Assembly (NCBI GenBank): GCA_945907065.1
Contig: CAMDSC010000001.1
Span: 223,190-287,189, forward strand
DNA: 64,000 nucleotides
Source of the DNA: Chitinophaga pinensis
Lineage (GTDB): Bacteria > Bacteroidota > Bacteroidia > NS11-12g > UBA9320
Direction of reading: 5' to 3'
Shown here piece after piece: positions 44,315 through 52,725 of the stretch (its first letter is position 1; the number at the start of each line of letters is the position of its first letter). Under the pieces are notes generated by a model. That model did no database searches. It was not told the origin of the DNA and was given only the letters and a program-made list of their open reading frames with translations. Both the position numbers and the translations under genes were made by a program.

Positions 44315-45012
44315 TTGTAGGTTTATTCACGTTATTAATTTTTAACGCTAATACAGCTGTTAAAGGGCAAGGTCGAAAAATAGATGTGGAAATAATTGTG
44401 CATACACCTAAAAGTGGGGATACAATTATTTCAAGAAAAAATCAAACCTATACTGGTAAATTTATTATAAAAAATAACGGTCCTGATACCATAAAAACAA
44501 CTGATAAGTTCTTAGTAAATGTAACATTTGGTAATGTAATTTATACCCCAATTTATAGAAACCCTACTAGAAATTTGGCGGCAGGTAATACCGATACTAT
44601 TCAATCAATATTTAAAATGACATGGGATACGGATAATAATTCTACATTTTGTGGTACAATTACTTTATCAGGAAATGGCAATGACAGTGTAAAGAAAGAA
44701 TCCAAAACACAACTTTTAAATAATACCTTTTGTCAAAATGTATATCATGATTCACGACTTAGTGCATCTAGTAAAGTATTGAAAAGTTTATCAATTTACC
44801 CCAACCCATGCAATGGAATTTTAAATATAGCTAATAGTTCCTTTATTCCTTTAAATATTAAACTGTTTAATTTTATTGGTGAAGAAATCATGACGATAGA
44901 TTTGTCTTTTAATAATCGAACAATAGATTTATCCAATATTCCAAAAGGTGTTTATTTTGTAAATTTTTCAAATTTGCAGTTTAATCAAACTAGAAAAATA
45001 ATTGTAGACTGA
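44287..45012 (+). CDS. T9SS type A secreted protein, tandem paralogue 2
   Basis: A 241-residue protein with a signal peptide (IVGLFTLLIFNANTAVKGQ), a CARDB-like domain (IDVEIIVHTPKSG, FIIKNNGPDTIKTTDKFLV) and a type A tail (LSIYPNPCNGILNIA, PKGVYFVNFS). It shares the layout of the preceding gene. Its ATG lies 28 bases before the end of that gene in another frame, so translation is likely coupled. Both should be secreted to the cell surface. Confidence 0.88.
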   Translation: MFQISNTSLIVGLFTLLIFNANTAVKGQGRKIDVEIIVHTPKSGDTIISRKNQTYTGKFIIKNNGPDTIKTTDKFLVNVTFGNVIYTPIYRNPTRNLAAGNTDTIQSIFKMTWDTDNNSTFCGTITLSGNGNDSVKKESKTQLLNNTFCQNVYHDSRLSASSKVLKSLSIYPNPCNGILNIANSSFIPLNIKLFNFIGEEIMTIDLSFNNRTIDLSNIPKGVYFVNFSNLQFNQTRKIIVD

Positions 45013-45216
45013 TTATTAGTAATCTAAAAAATAACAATCCTTTTATTTTGAGCCAATCATAAATTTAAAAGGCTGATTTTTAGTTTCGGAAGTTACTAAT
45101 TTATGAATTATGTGAGCCTTTCCAAAAGCAATTTTCATGAAGGTTCCTCTATTTTTTGCAGCATAAATAGTTATATTTTTGACTTGTACAACCAATTGTA
45201 AAATTATAGTATCGCT

Positions 45217-45483
45217 GTGAACTTTATTAAAATACTTTCATATCCTTTCGTACCTTGGGATAAACCCATTTGGTTGACTTTATTTTCAACGGTTTTACTC
45301 TTAATTGGCATTCCATTAAATATTGGTTTTATTAGTGCTCTTTCAGGTTCAGCGTTCCTAATAAGTCTTTTTATACTTATCATTTCTTTTATTGTACTCC
45401 TTTTCAAAAGACAATGGCGTAAATCTTTTTACACATTGCTTTTTATGATGGCTGTGGCAATGATTATTGGCTTGTTAAATTGA
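45217..45483 (+). CDS. Small membrane protein
   Basis: An 88-residue hydrophobic protein with two or three predicted helices (WLTLFSTVLLLIGIPL, AFLISLFILIISFIVLLF, LLFMMAVAMIIGLL) and basic residues between the last two (KRQWRKS). The start is GTG 45217. No family recognised. It stands 56 bases before the tRNA-Leu 3' region. Confidence 0.65.
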   Translation: MNFIKILSYPFVPWDKPIWLTLFSTVLLLIGIPLNIGFISALSGSAFLISLFILIISFIVLLFKRQWRKSFYTLLFMMAVAMIIGLLN

Positions 45484-45510
45484 GGAGTTGGCAAAATAAG
45501 GTAAATAAAA

Positions 45511-45535
45511 AAGGGGCTCATTTCTGAAACCCCTT
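45511..45535 (-). terminator. Terminator of tRNA-Leu
   Basis: Stem AAGGGG / CCCCTT with a 13-base loop; on the minus strand it runs into a tract of seven T. It begins two bases after the tRNA CCA. Confidence 0.8.
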
Positions 45536-45536
45536 G

Positions 45537-45621
45537 TGGTGCGGATGATAGGACTCGAACCTACACGCCGCAAAGCACCAGATCCTAAGTCTGGCATGGC
45601 TACCAATTACATCACATCCGC
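45537..45621 (-). tRNA. tRNA-Leu (anticodon TAG)
   Basis: Minus-strand gene with a long variable arm typical of tRNA-Leu. Acceptor GCGGATG pairs with CATCCGC; the anticodon arm CCAGA/TCTGG encloses CTTAGGA with anticodon TAG; the T arm is GTAGG/CCTAT around TTCGAGT. The 3' CCA is encoded (45537-45539). Confidence 0.95.
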
Positions 45622-45662
45622 AACTTGCCGCGAAAATAACTCTTTTTTAAAAAGTATCAAAC

Positions 45663-45698
45663 AAAAAAAAACCGGAGTTTTTAGTTCCGGCTTTTTTC
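45663..45698 (-). terminator. Terminator of the T9SS BNR-like gene
   Basis: Stem CCGGA / TCCGG with an eleven-base loop, flanked by A and T runs on both sides, so it can act in either direction. It lies just past the stop codon of the minus-strand gene ending at 45721. Confidence 0.85.
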
Positions 45699-45720
45699 TA
45701 AAATTGTATGTTTAGGTTAA

Positions 45721-47670
45721 TTATTTAACCTGCATTTTTTTAGTAATACTGTATTGTTTGTTAGTTAAAGTGTAAAGGTATAATCCTGAAGTTAATCCAT
45801 CAGCACTTATGCTTATTGAATGATTTCCAGCTGCATGATATCCCAATGATTCAGTTCGCATAACTTTCCCTGAAAGGTCGCTAACAGTAAGAGTTAAATC
45901 ACTACCATCGCGCATGTATATTATTGCATTGGTTTCTGAATTAAATGGGTTAGGCTGGTTTTGGCTAACAAAGAATATTTTAGGATCGGCTACAATTTTA
46001 TTAACTGAAACAGGATCTCCTACTACGTTTCCTAAGATATCAGAAACAGGTATTGCTCTGTACATAATACGGTTTTCATCATTAGGGTGAGTATTGCTGT
46101 TTCCATTATTTTGTAAGTTTGTTCCTGGTAAATCATCTTCCTGATAAATAAGGTGTAGATAATTATCGCAACGCTTAGCAGCGGATGCAAATACATTTTC
46201 TTTATTAGAAATTAATCCAAAAGCAGTAGCTGTAATGTTTTGACCAATAGTCCAAGTAACACCTCCATCTTTGGAATATGAAACATAGATATCGCGGAAG
46301 TTAGCATTAAAAGGGCTAATTGCTAATTCATGAGGTGCACTATAAACAACATATAAATTTCCATTAATATCCATAGATGAAGAAGGGAAAGAAACAAGTG
46401 CGGTGGAACCATAGCGAGTGGCTGATGCTACACCACTTGGAAGGCTGCCGCTGGCAGTAAGAAACGATATTGTTTCATTGGTTATATCCACTGTCCCGTT
46501 TTGGTCATAATCTTTGGCACGACCACATGTATTTGCACTATCAAAACCTTCAGCCCAATGCATAAGTTGTGCATCTCTTGGATAAAAACTATAACTATCA
46601 TCAGTAGTATCTTCATCAGATACACGAGTTCTACCAAAGAAAACATGAATTTTATTGTCGTTACCTATAATTATATCAAATGAACCATCAGCAGTTTTTT
46701 GAGGAGTAGCATTTGGAATAAATTTTTTCGTAAATGGAGAAAATGGAAATTCTTCAACAACCGTTCTTGTAAATGTATTTCCATTATTTGTTGATTTATA
46801 AAGTGCTACATCTTCCCCAGTTCCGCCTATTACTATCGCTACAATCGAATCTTTTACGTCAATAGCATAATTATCGCCACCACCAGCAACTACTCGAGTT
46901 GAATCATAACCAGGAAGAGTAATAAATTGCTTATCCCAAGTTACACCTCCATCTGTTGAACGGCAATATGTACTTGGGCTAGTTACTCCTTTTATTTTTA
47001 CTAAAGGTATTCCATTAGCAACATCAGCAAAATAATTAGAAATTAAGTGAATTGTGTTTTTATTATTCGTAGCAGCTCTACCCCAAATAGCCACTTTGCT
47101 ATTTTGCTGAAGAAGCACTGTGCTTTCACTTCCAAAGGTAGAATTTCCAACAGCAGTGTTTTTACTTAAAATCCAACCGCCGGTGGTAGAAACGTGCCCC
47201 ATCACAAATTCATATTTTGTTCCTGCTTTTTCTAAAATTCCAATACTTGGCCATCCTGTACGTTGACTTTCCAAACGATTGTTAACAGGAGCAGGCCAAG
47301 TTGTCGAGGCTTTATGATTGTAACCAATTCCACGTGTAGGCCAATTAGCTTCACCTATAGGAGATGTAGTCCACACTGCAGAAACCTGACTTTCATCGTG
47401 TAAAATAACACGTCGGCCTACAGATGCATTGGTTTGAAGATCGTAGAATGTTTTACCTATCAATACGGCTGAGTATCCGGGGTGTTTTTTGTATAACTCA
47501 GGATTATAGGTAGCCCCTGATTTATATGGAAAAATAGATTGATCGGTACCTGAAAAGTTAGCTGAAATTGGCTGCGCTAAATTAACTTTTGGGTTAATAA
47601 CAGTTGCGTTGTTTTGGGCAAACAAATATGCCGGTAGAATACTTAAAATTACTAGTAATTGTTTTTTCAT
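45721..47670 (-). CDS. T9SS type A secreted protein with BNR/sialidase-like propeller
   Basis: A 649-residue protein with a signal peptide (QLLVILSILPAYLFAQ), a propeller-like region with Asp-box-like turns (STDGGVTWDKQFI, STNNGNTFTRTVV, SKDGGVTWTIGQN) and a C-terminal type A sorting tail (VSQNQPNPFNSETNAIIYM, TSGLYLYTLTNKQ). Asp-box propellers occur in sialidases and in non-catalytic adhesive proteins; the catalytic residues of true sialidases are not apparent, so catalytic activity is unproven. A terminator follows and the gene stands alone. Confidence 0.9.
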   Translation of the reverse strand: MKKQLLVILSILPAYLFAQNNATVINPKVNLAQPISANFSGTDQSIFPYKSGATYNPELYKKHPGYSAVLIGKTFYDLQTNASVGRRVILHDESQVSAVWTTSPIGEANWPTRGIGYNHKASTTWPAPVNNRLESQRTGWPSIGILEKAGTKYEFVMGHVSTTGGWILSKNTAVGNSTFGSESTVLLQQNSKVAIWGRAATNNKNTIHLISNYFADVANGIPLVKIKGVTSPSTYCRSTDGGVTWDKQFITLPGYDSTRVVAGGGDNYAIDVKDSIVAIVIGGTGEDVALYKSTNNGNTFTRTVVEEFPFSPFTKKFIPNATPQKTADGSFDIIIGNDNKIHVFFGRTRVSDEDTTDDSYSFYPRDAQLMHWAEGFDSANTCGRAKDYDQNGTVDITNETISFLTASGSLPSGVASATRYGSTALVSFPSSSMDINGNLYVVYSAPHELAISPFNANFRDIYVSYSKDGGVTWTIGQNITATAFGLISNKENVFASAAKRCDNYLHLIYQEDDLPGTNLQNNGNSNTHPNDENRIMYRAIPVSDILGNVVGDPVSVNKIVADPKIFFVSQNQPNPFNSETNAIIYMRDGSDLTLTVSDLSGKVMRTESLGYHAAGNHSISISADGLTSGLYLYTLTNKQYSITKKMQVK

Positions 47671-47817
47671 TATTTATCTATATTTAAGCAGCAAAAAAAC
47701 AATTTTTTATTTAAAAGTAAGGCATAAGTTGATAAAAGGAGTTATTTATTAAGAAAAGAAAAAAATTATTTACAATAAAGTGAAGAGGTTTTTATTAAAA
47801 CCATGTTTCTTTGCAAA

Positions 47818-48351
47818 ATGGAATTAAAAGACGTAGTATCAGTTGCAGGTAAACCAGGTTTACACAAGATTATTGGAAAAGGAGCATCAGGGTTGGTTTT
47901 GGAAGCATTGGATGCGAGTGCAAAACGTACAATTACACCTCTTTCTCAAAAAGTTTCAATACTTGAAGATATATCTGTATATACTACCGAAGGTGATGTT
48001 AAGCTTGGGGAAATATTTGTTAAAATAGAGGAAATAGATAAGGCTGGAAATATGGTATTACTTGCTAAAGATGCTTCTGGTGAAAATATTAAAAAATGGC
48101 TTGAAAATATTTTGCCAAATTTTGATAAAGAAAGAGTTTATAATTCTGATATACAAAAAATGAGCAATTGGTATGGTTTATTAAAGGGCAAAGTTGATTT
48201 TAGCGCTAAGTCTGAAAGCGATGAAGCCGAAAAGACAGAAAAAGGCGATACTAAATCCAAAACGATTAAACCTATAAAAAAGGTGGAAGCAAAAGCTAAG
48301 ACATCCAAAGGAGTTACTAAAACTTCTATTACTAGTAGAAAAATGAGCTAA
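47818..48351 (+). CDS. DUF5606 family protein
   Basis: A ~177-residue cytoplasmic protein. The N-terminus (MELKDVVSVAGKPGLHKIIG) and the segment ISVYTTEGDVKLGEIF are characteristic of DUF5606, a small family confined largely to Bacteroidota and of unknown role. The last ~50 residues are a Lys/Glu/Ser-rich disordered tail (SKTIKPIKKVEAKAKTSKG). I start at ATG 47818, five codons after the longest possible start, to match the family N-terminus. Confidence 0.85.
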   Translation: MELKDVVSVAGKPGLHKIIGKGASGLVLEALDASAKRTITPLSQKVSILEDISVYTTEGDVKLGEIFVKIEEIDKAGNMVLLAKDASGENIKKWLENILPNFDKERVYNSDIQKMSNWYGLLKGKVDFSAKSESDEAEKTEKGDTKSKTIKPIKKVEAKAKTSKGVTKTSITSRKMS

Positions 48352-48380
48352 TTTTAGTAGTAATTATTTTTCCAATTTCT

Positions 48381-48405
48381 TGTAGATCGTCAGCATAAAG
48401 TGGGC
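48381..48405. repeat. 25-bp IS-end-like element, second near-identical copy
   Basis: TGTAG followed by the same 18-base core ATCGTCAGCATAAAGTGG and then GC. Only two of 25 positions differ from 23078-23102. Flanking sequences differ, so the element, not a larger duplication, is shared. It lies in the 136-base interval between the DUF5606 gene and the 3' end of panB. Confidence 0.7.
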
Positions 48406-48487
48406 ATATGAGTTAACGGCAAATAAAATTACAACAAACAATGATATTGGTTTTCGAATTCGATTTATTTAAAAAAAAGTGAGAAAA

Positions 48488-49303
48488 TTAGTATTGCTCT
48501 GAAGCATTCGGAAAATCTTGTGATTTTACATCGTCGATATATTTTCCAACGGCATTGGTTATTTCGTCATGCAGGTTTAGGTAGCGTCTTAAAAAGCGGG
48601 GATTAAATTCTTTGGTCATACCCAGCATGTCATGTAGCACAAGTACTTGCCCATCCACACCGCCACCTGCTCCAATTCCAATTACAGGGATTTTTAAGGT
48701 TTTGGCTACTTTCTCAGCCAACTTAGCCGGAATTTTTTCCAGTACCAAAGCAAAACAACCAGCTTCTTCCAATAATTTGGCGTCATGCAATAGTTTTTCA
48801 GCTTCTTTTTCTTCTTTAGCCCTTACATTGTAAGTTCCAAATTTAAAAATGGATTGTGGCGTTAATCCTAAATGACCCATCACTGGTATTCCTGCGGTTA
48901 ATATTCGTTTTACCGAATCTACAACTTCTTCCCCACCTTCGAGTTTTATGGCATGCGCTCCTGCCTCCTTCATTATTCGTATCGATGACTCAAGGGCATT
49001 TTTGCTGTTACCCTGATACGAACCGAAAGGTAAATCACAAACTACCAATGCGCGTTTTGTGGCTCTTACCACAGATTGAGCGTGGTAGATCATCTGATCC
49101 AGGGTTATTGGCAATGTGGAAATGTGACCCGCCATTACATTGGATGCTGAATCTCCAACCAATATAATATCAATGCCTGCTCCATCTACAATTAATGCAA
49201 ATGTATAATCGTAAGCTGTAAGCATTGAAATTTTAACACCTGCTTCCTTCATTTCAATGAGGGTGTTGGTTGTTATTTTCTTTAATTCGGTATAATGACT
49301 CAT
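48488..49303 (-). CDS. panB: 3-methyl-2-oxobutanoate hydroxymethyltransferase
   Basis: PanB adds a hydroxymethyl group from methylenetetrahydrofolate to alpha-ketoisovalerate, the first step towards pantothenate and coenzyme A. The 271-residue protein has [73 protein letters not shown] and [21 protein letters not shown], all family landmarks. One oddity: the usual G-D-S-L-G metal loop reads G-D-S-A-S. panC and panD are not adjacent. Confidence 0.97.
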   Translation of the reverse strand: MSHYTELKKITTNTLIEMKEAGVKISMLTAYDYTFALIVDGAGIDIILVGDSASNVMAGHISTLPITLDQMIYHAQSVVRATKRALVVCDLPFGSYQGNSKNALESSIRIMKEAGAHAIKLEGGEEVVDSVKRILTAGIPVMGHLGLTPQSIFKFGTYNVRAKEEKEAEKLLHDAKLLEEAGCFALVLEKIPAKLAEKVAKTLKIPVIGIGAGGGVDGQVLVLHDMLGMTKEFNPRFLRRYLNLHDEITNAVGKYIDDVKSQDFPNASEQY

Positions 49304-49498
49304 GGTTTTATTTTTTAAAGGGTTTTAATGGTCTAAATTTTTGCAACGCTATTCATTATTTGGAACATTGAATTGTAAAACTTGCCCGTTATTTTATAAA
49401 CTTATATAATTAATTGTCAAACGGTCAAAATTAATCCTAAAATTAACCTCATTTTTGCAAACTTCTTAATCACAAAACTAAGTTTATTTAATATATAA

Positions 49499-50530
49499 AT
49501 GTCAAAACTCTGGAAACTGCTTGTCATAAGTTTTAGCCTATGGTCGTGTAATAATGAAATAAAGATTGCTGCTCCATGGAAAGAAACTATTGTAGTTTAT
49601 GGGTTATTAGATCCTGCAGCTTCAGTGAATTATATTCGTATTCAAAAGGCTTTTCTTGATCCTGAAGGAAATGCTTTTCAGTTTGTGCAAATAAATGATT
49701 CCATTTATCCAACTAATTTGGAGGTTAAATTATTCGTTAGAAAAAATGGGGCCATTATCGACACATTATTTCCTCAACTAGTGAATGGCGATAATGAAGG
49801 AATAAAAAAGGATACAGGTCTTTTTTCAAGTTCACCTAACTATTTATATAAAATTTCAGATCGTATATTTGATTCACGGCTAATATCAGGAGGAATGGAA
49901 GATTATGAATACGAATTGAAAGTGAAAAACAAAGGGACCGGTTATGAGTGTTCAGCCAAAACCTACACCACTGGATTGCTGGAGGCATTGGCTCCTGTAA
50001 GTCCTGGTTCAAAAGATATTACAATAAATGATAAAGCTAATTCCTATATATCGGTTTATTATCGCGAGGGGCGATTTGTTAAAACATATGATATGATTAT
50101 TCGCTTTTGGTATAAAGAAACTCTAAATAGCGATACAAGTAATAAAACCATAAAATCGATTGACTGGAGTATCGTTAAAAATAAACCAACAAAAACGATA
50201 AAAGGTTACGAAACTCAATTGTTTGCCATTTCGGGCAGTTTTTTTTACGAAATTCTTAATTCCACTATTAAACCAAATGCTTCTGTAAAGCGTGATGCAC
50301 TCTATTGTGATGTTGAATATTATGGTGCGGGAGAAGACCTTTATACTTTTATTCAGGTAAACCAACCTTCGATTGGTATCATTCAAAAGAAGCCTGAATA
50401 CAGTAATATCTCAAATGGGTTAGGCATATTTTCTTCCAGATATATTACCACACTAAAAAAAGTGCCTATGAGCCCTGAAATGAAATTAGTACTTAAAAAC
50501 TCCTTATACACTAAGGATTTGAATTTTTAA
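49499..50530 (+). CDS. DUF4249 family lipoprotein
   Basis: A 343-residue protein with a lipoprotein signal (LWKLLVISFSLWSC) and the family opening WKETIVVYGLLDPAASVNYIRIQKAFL typical of DUF4249. These Bacteroidota lipoproteins usually sit directly after a TonB-dependent receptor and are thought to act with it at the outer membrane. Here no receptor is adjacent (the nearest is 18 kb away), so it is an orphan copy. Confidence 0.85.
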   Translation: MSKLWKLLVISFSLWSCNNEIKIAAPWKETIVVYGLLDPAASVNYIRIQKAFLDPEGNAFQFVQINDSIYPTNLEVKLFVRKNGAIIDTLFPQLVNGDNEGIKKDTGLFSSSPNYLYKISDRIFDSRLISGGMEDYEYELKVKNKGTGYECSAKTYTTGLLEALAPVSPGSKDITINDKANSYISVYYREGRFVKTYDMIIRFWYKETLNSDTSNKTIKSIDWSIVKNKPTKTIKGYETQLFAISGSFFYEILNSTIKPNASVKRDALYCDVEYYGAGEDLYTFIQVNQPSIGIIQKKPEYSNISNGLGIFSSRYITTLKKVPMSPEMKLVLKNSLYTKDLNF

Positions 50531-50631
50531 TACATCTTTTAACATTCCAGGCCGTTTTTATAACATTTATTTGTAATGCAATAATTTTTTATTATAATTT
50601 CGAATAAATATTAAATTTAATAGAGAAAATT

Positions 50632-51189
50632 ATGAAGAAGAATTATTTACTAGCTATGATTGTTGCTTTGATTTTTACATCGTGCAGCAAAACTGAAGAT
50701 TTGATTATCCCTGCAACCGGAAACCAAACCGAATCAGGTGTTTTAAACAAAAAAAGCAAAGTTATTGAAGTTGAAGGGACTTTAACTTACAAAAAAAGTA
50801 GTTCTGATAACGTAAGTTGTGGTGATCATTGGAGCGAAGGTTATGTAACTGATGGAAGTTATTTGGCAACCGGCAAATTGGAAGGACTTGGTAATCTCAC
50901 TTCTCCATCAAAGGCATGGGTTAATTTTCCAGGAGGAGGAACAATACATGTGGGTTATGTGTGCAGCTCATTCAAGCTAAATGAAGGCAAGGGGAATGAA
51001 ATATTTTTAACCATTGATAGTTATGATTTAGGGTTTGTTTCTTCTACTTTGGCCGTAGGTAATTGCAATATTAATATTGCTGGTGGCACAGGGAAATATC
51101 AATATGCCACAGGAAGTTTAACAGGTTATGTTGAAAATCCGCTTAATGGTTCATTTACTTTAAAATTAGAAGGCGAAGTTAGTTACTAA
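50632..51189 (+). CDS. Small lipoprotein of unknown function
   Basis: A 185-residue lipoprotein (MIVALIFTSC lipobox, Cys19). The mature part contains glycine-rich beta-strand stretches (VNFPGGGTIHVGYVC, NINIAGGTGKYQYATGSL) and four cysteines beyond the lipid-anchor one. The GGTGKYxxATG motif occurs in secreted beta-barrel-like proteins such as allene-oxide-cyclase-like folds, which is only suggestive. It is followed by a strong terminator shared with the convergent gene. Confidence 0.78.
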   Translation: MKKNYLLAMIVALIFTSCSKTEDLIIPATGNQTESGVLNKKSKVIEVEGTLTYKKSSSDNVSCGDHWSEGYVTDGSYLATGKLEGLGNLTSPSKAWVNFPGGGTIHVGYVCSSFKLNEGKGNEIFLTIDSYDLGFVSSTLAVGNCNINIAGGTGKYQYATGSLTGYVENPLNGSFTLKLEGEVSY

Positions 51190-51211
51190 AAAATTATACA
51201 ACTTATTATTA

Positions 51212-51246
51212 ACAACAAAGCCGTTCCATTTGGACGGCTTTTCTTT
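51212..51246 (+). terminator. Intrinsic terminator between convergent genes
   Basis: Stem AAAGCCGTTCC / GGACGGCTTT (one bulge) with loop ATTT, followed by TCTTTT. It serves the lipoprotein gene and possibly the convergent DUF1573 gene. Confidence 0.85.
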
Positions 51247-51253
51247 TGTAACA

Positions 51254-51955
51254 CTATTCCTTAATTTTCTTCATCCAATATTTTAACCGTTTCTTTTTCA
51301 ACAGTTCTTTTTTTAGGAGAATAGCGGATTGTTCCTGAAGGTTTTTATCCAAAGCATTTACCAATATTATATTGTTTTCATAGCTTGTCCAAAGGTTTTC
51401 ATACAATGTGCGGTCGGAATCTTTAATAATACGTTTCACCACCAAGTCAGCTTCTGATATGGTTCCATTAAATCCTTTTTTATTAAGGATTTTTAGCGGA
51501 ATCATTAATTGGTTGTAGCTTTTATAATAAGCTAATTTAAAAGGATTATAAGATACAGAGTCCACAATTACTTTAAAACTGGAATCAGTAATAATATTGG
51601 CATAAATAAGTAGTCCAATTAAAGGATCGGTTGAATTATTTATAATATTTACACCTTTCGCAACCGGTCCGTTTTTATTAGCTGAGTTAAATTCAATATA
51701 TATTGAAGCTGTATCGCCTGGAAGCAATTCTTTTTTTGACCAAATAGGAGCGGTGCACCCACAGGTAACTGACACATAAGAAATAAGAAACGGCTGGTTT
51801 CCAATATTTTTGTAATGAAATCTGAAAGGATTTATGGTGCCTTCCAGTATGGTTCCAAAATCTACTTTTTTTGTATCAAACTCAACATTGGGTTGGGCAA
51901 TACCACTAATAGCGCAAAAGGCTATGCAAAGGGTGTATATAATTTTTGTAATCAT
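51254..51955 (-). CDS. DUF1573 domain protein
   Basis: A 233-residue exported protein (signal peptide IYTLCIAFCAISGIAQ). The domain is recognised by VEFDTKKVDFGTILEG, FHYKNIGNQPFLISYV and the conserved VSVTCGCTAPIWSKK. DUF1573 is an Ig-like domain of secreted proteins, role unknown. It is divergent from the enoyl-CoA hydratase gene with only 12 bases between the two start codons. Confidence 0.92.
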   Translation of the reverse strand: MITKIIYTLCIAFCAISGIAQPNVEFDTKKVDFGTILEGTINPFRFHYKNIGNQPFLISYVSVTCGCTAPIWSKKELLPGDTASIYIEFNSANKNGPVAKGVNIINNSTDPLIGLLIYANIITDSSFKVIVDSVSYNPFKLAYYKSYNQLMIPLKILNKKGFNGTISEADLVVKRIIKDSDRTLYENLWTSYENNIILVNALDKNLQEQSAILLKKELLKKKRLKYWMKKIKE

Positions 51956-51963
51956 TACTTTTG
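51956..51963 (+). promoter_or_regulatory. Putative -7 box directly before enoyl-CoA hydratase
   Basis: TACTTTTG matches TAnnTTTG exactly and ends four bases before ATG 51968. If used, the transcript would begin at or almost at the start codon (leaderless or nearly so). It also overlaps the first base of the space between the two divergent genes. Confidence 0.5.
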
Positions 51964-51967
51964 TCGG

Positions 51968-52723
51968 ATGGAAGCAGCAAATATACTTGTAAGCATAAAC
52001 GAGATCAAGAAAACAGCGATTGTTACACTGAACAGACCCAAAGAGTTAAATGCTTTAAGTTATGACTTTCTAAATGAACTGAATGTTGCTTTGCATGCCC
52101 TTGATAAAAATGATTCTGTAAATTGCATAATACTTACCGGTTCTACCAAGGCATTTGCTGCCGGAGCAGATATAAAAGCCTTGGCCGAGCAAGGCCCCAT
52201 TGGTATTTGGAAAATGGATATGTATGGCCTTTGGCAAAGTCTTAAACAAGTAAAAAAACCAGTAATAGCTGCTGTGGCAGGGTTTGCTCTTGGTGGTGGC
52301 TGCGAACTAGCCATGATTTGTGATATGATTATAGCTACTGAAAATGCACAGTTTGGTCAACCTGAAATTAAACTTGGTATTATGCCGGGAGCCGGTGGAA
52401 CCCAACGGTTACCAAAATTGGTTGGAAAAAATAAAGCCATGGAAATGGTTTTAACCGGTAATTTTATTTCGGCAGATGAAGCATATAGAATAGGCTTAGT
52501 AAATAAAGTGGTACCAACCGAAATGCTAATGCTGGAATCTGAAACTATGGCTAACCTGATTGCTTCACAATCTACTATTGCGGTGCAAATGGCAAAGGAA
52601 AGCATTCTGAAATCGTTTGAAATGACCCTCAATGACGGCCTTGCTTTTGAACGGCGAAATTATATGGCTTGCTTTGATACTCCCGAGCAAAAGGAAAAAA
52701 TGAAAGCTTTTTTGGATAAGTAG
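51968..52723 (+). CDS. Enoyl-CoA hydratase (crotonase family)
   Basis: A 251-residue crotonase-family enzyme that would hydrate trans-enoyl-CoA in fatty acid beta-oxidation or a related pathway. Both catalytic glutamates are visible: GGGCELAMICDM and FGQPEIKLGIMPGAGGTQRL, as is the oxyanion loop KAFAAGADIK. I take ATG 51968 as start, since the longer frame to 51815 would run through the divergent gene. It is convergent with the MDR gene (two bases between stop codons). Confidence 0.95.
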   Translation: MEAANILVSINEIKKTAIVTLNRPKELNALSYDFLNELNVALHALDKNDSVNCIILTGSTKAFAAGADIKALAEQGPIGIWKMDMYGLWQSLKQVKKPVIAAVAGFALGGGCELAMICDMIIATENAQFGQPEIKLGIMPGAGGTQRLPKLVGKNKAMEMVLTGNFISADEAYRIGLVNKVVPTEMLMLESETMANLIASQSTIAVQMAKESILKSFEMTLNDGLAFERRNYMACFDTPEQKEKMKAFLDK

Positions 52724-52725
52724 CT

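Noticed and set aside
47843-48028. A second frame inside the DUF5606 gene
   Set aside because: Same-strand frame shadow with no start context; the DUF5606 frame has the family signature.
48612-49167. Plus-strand open frames inside panB
   Set aside because: Antisense shadows with low-complexity Ser/Ala composition; panB itself is certain.
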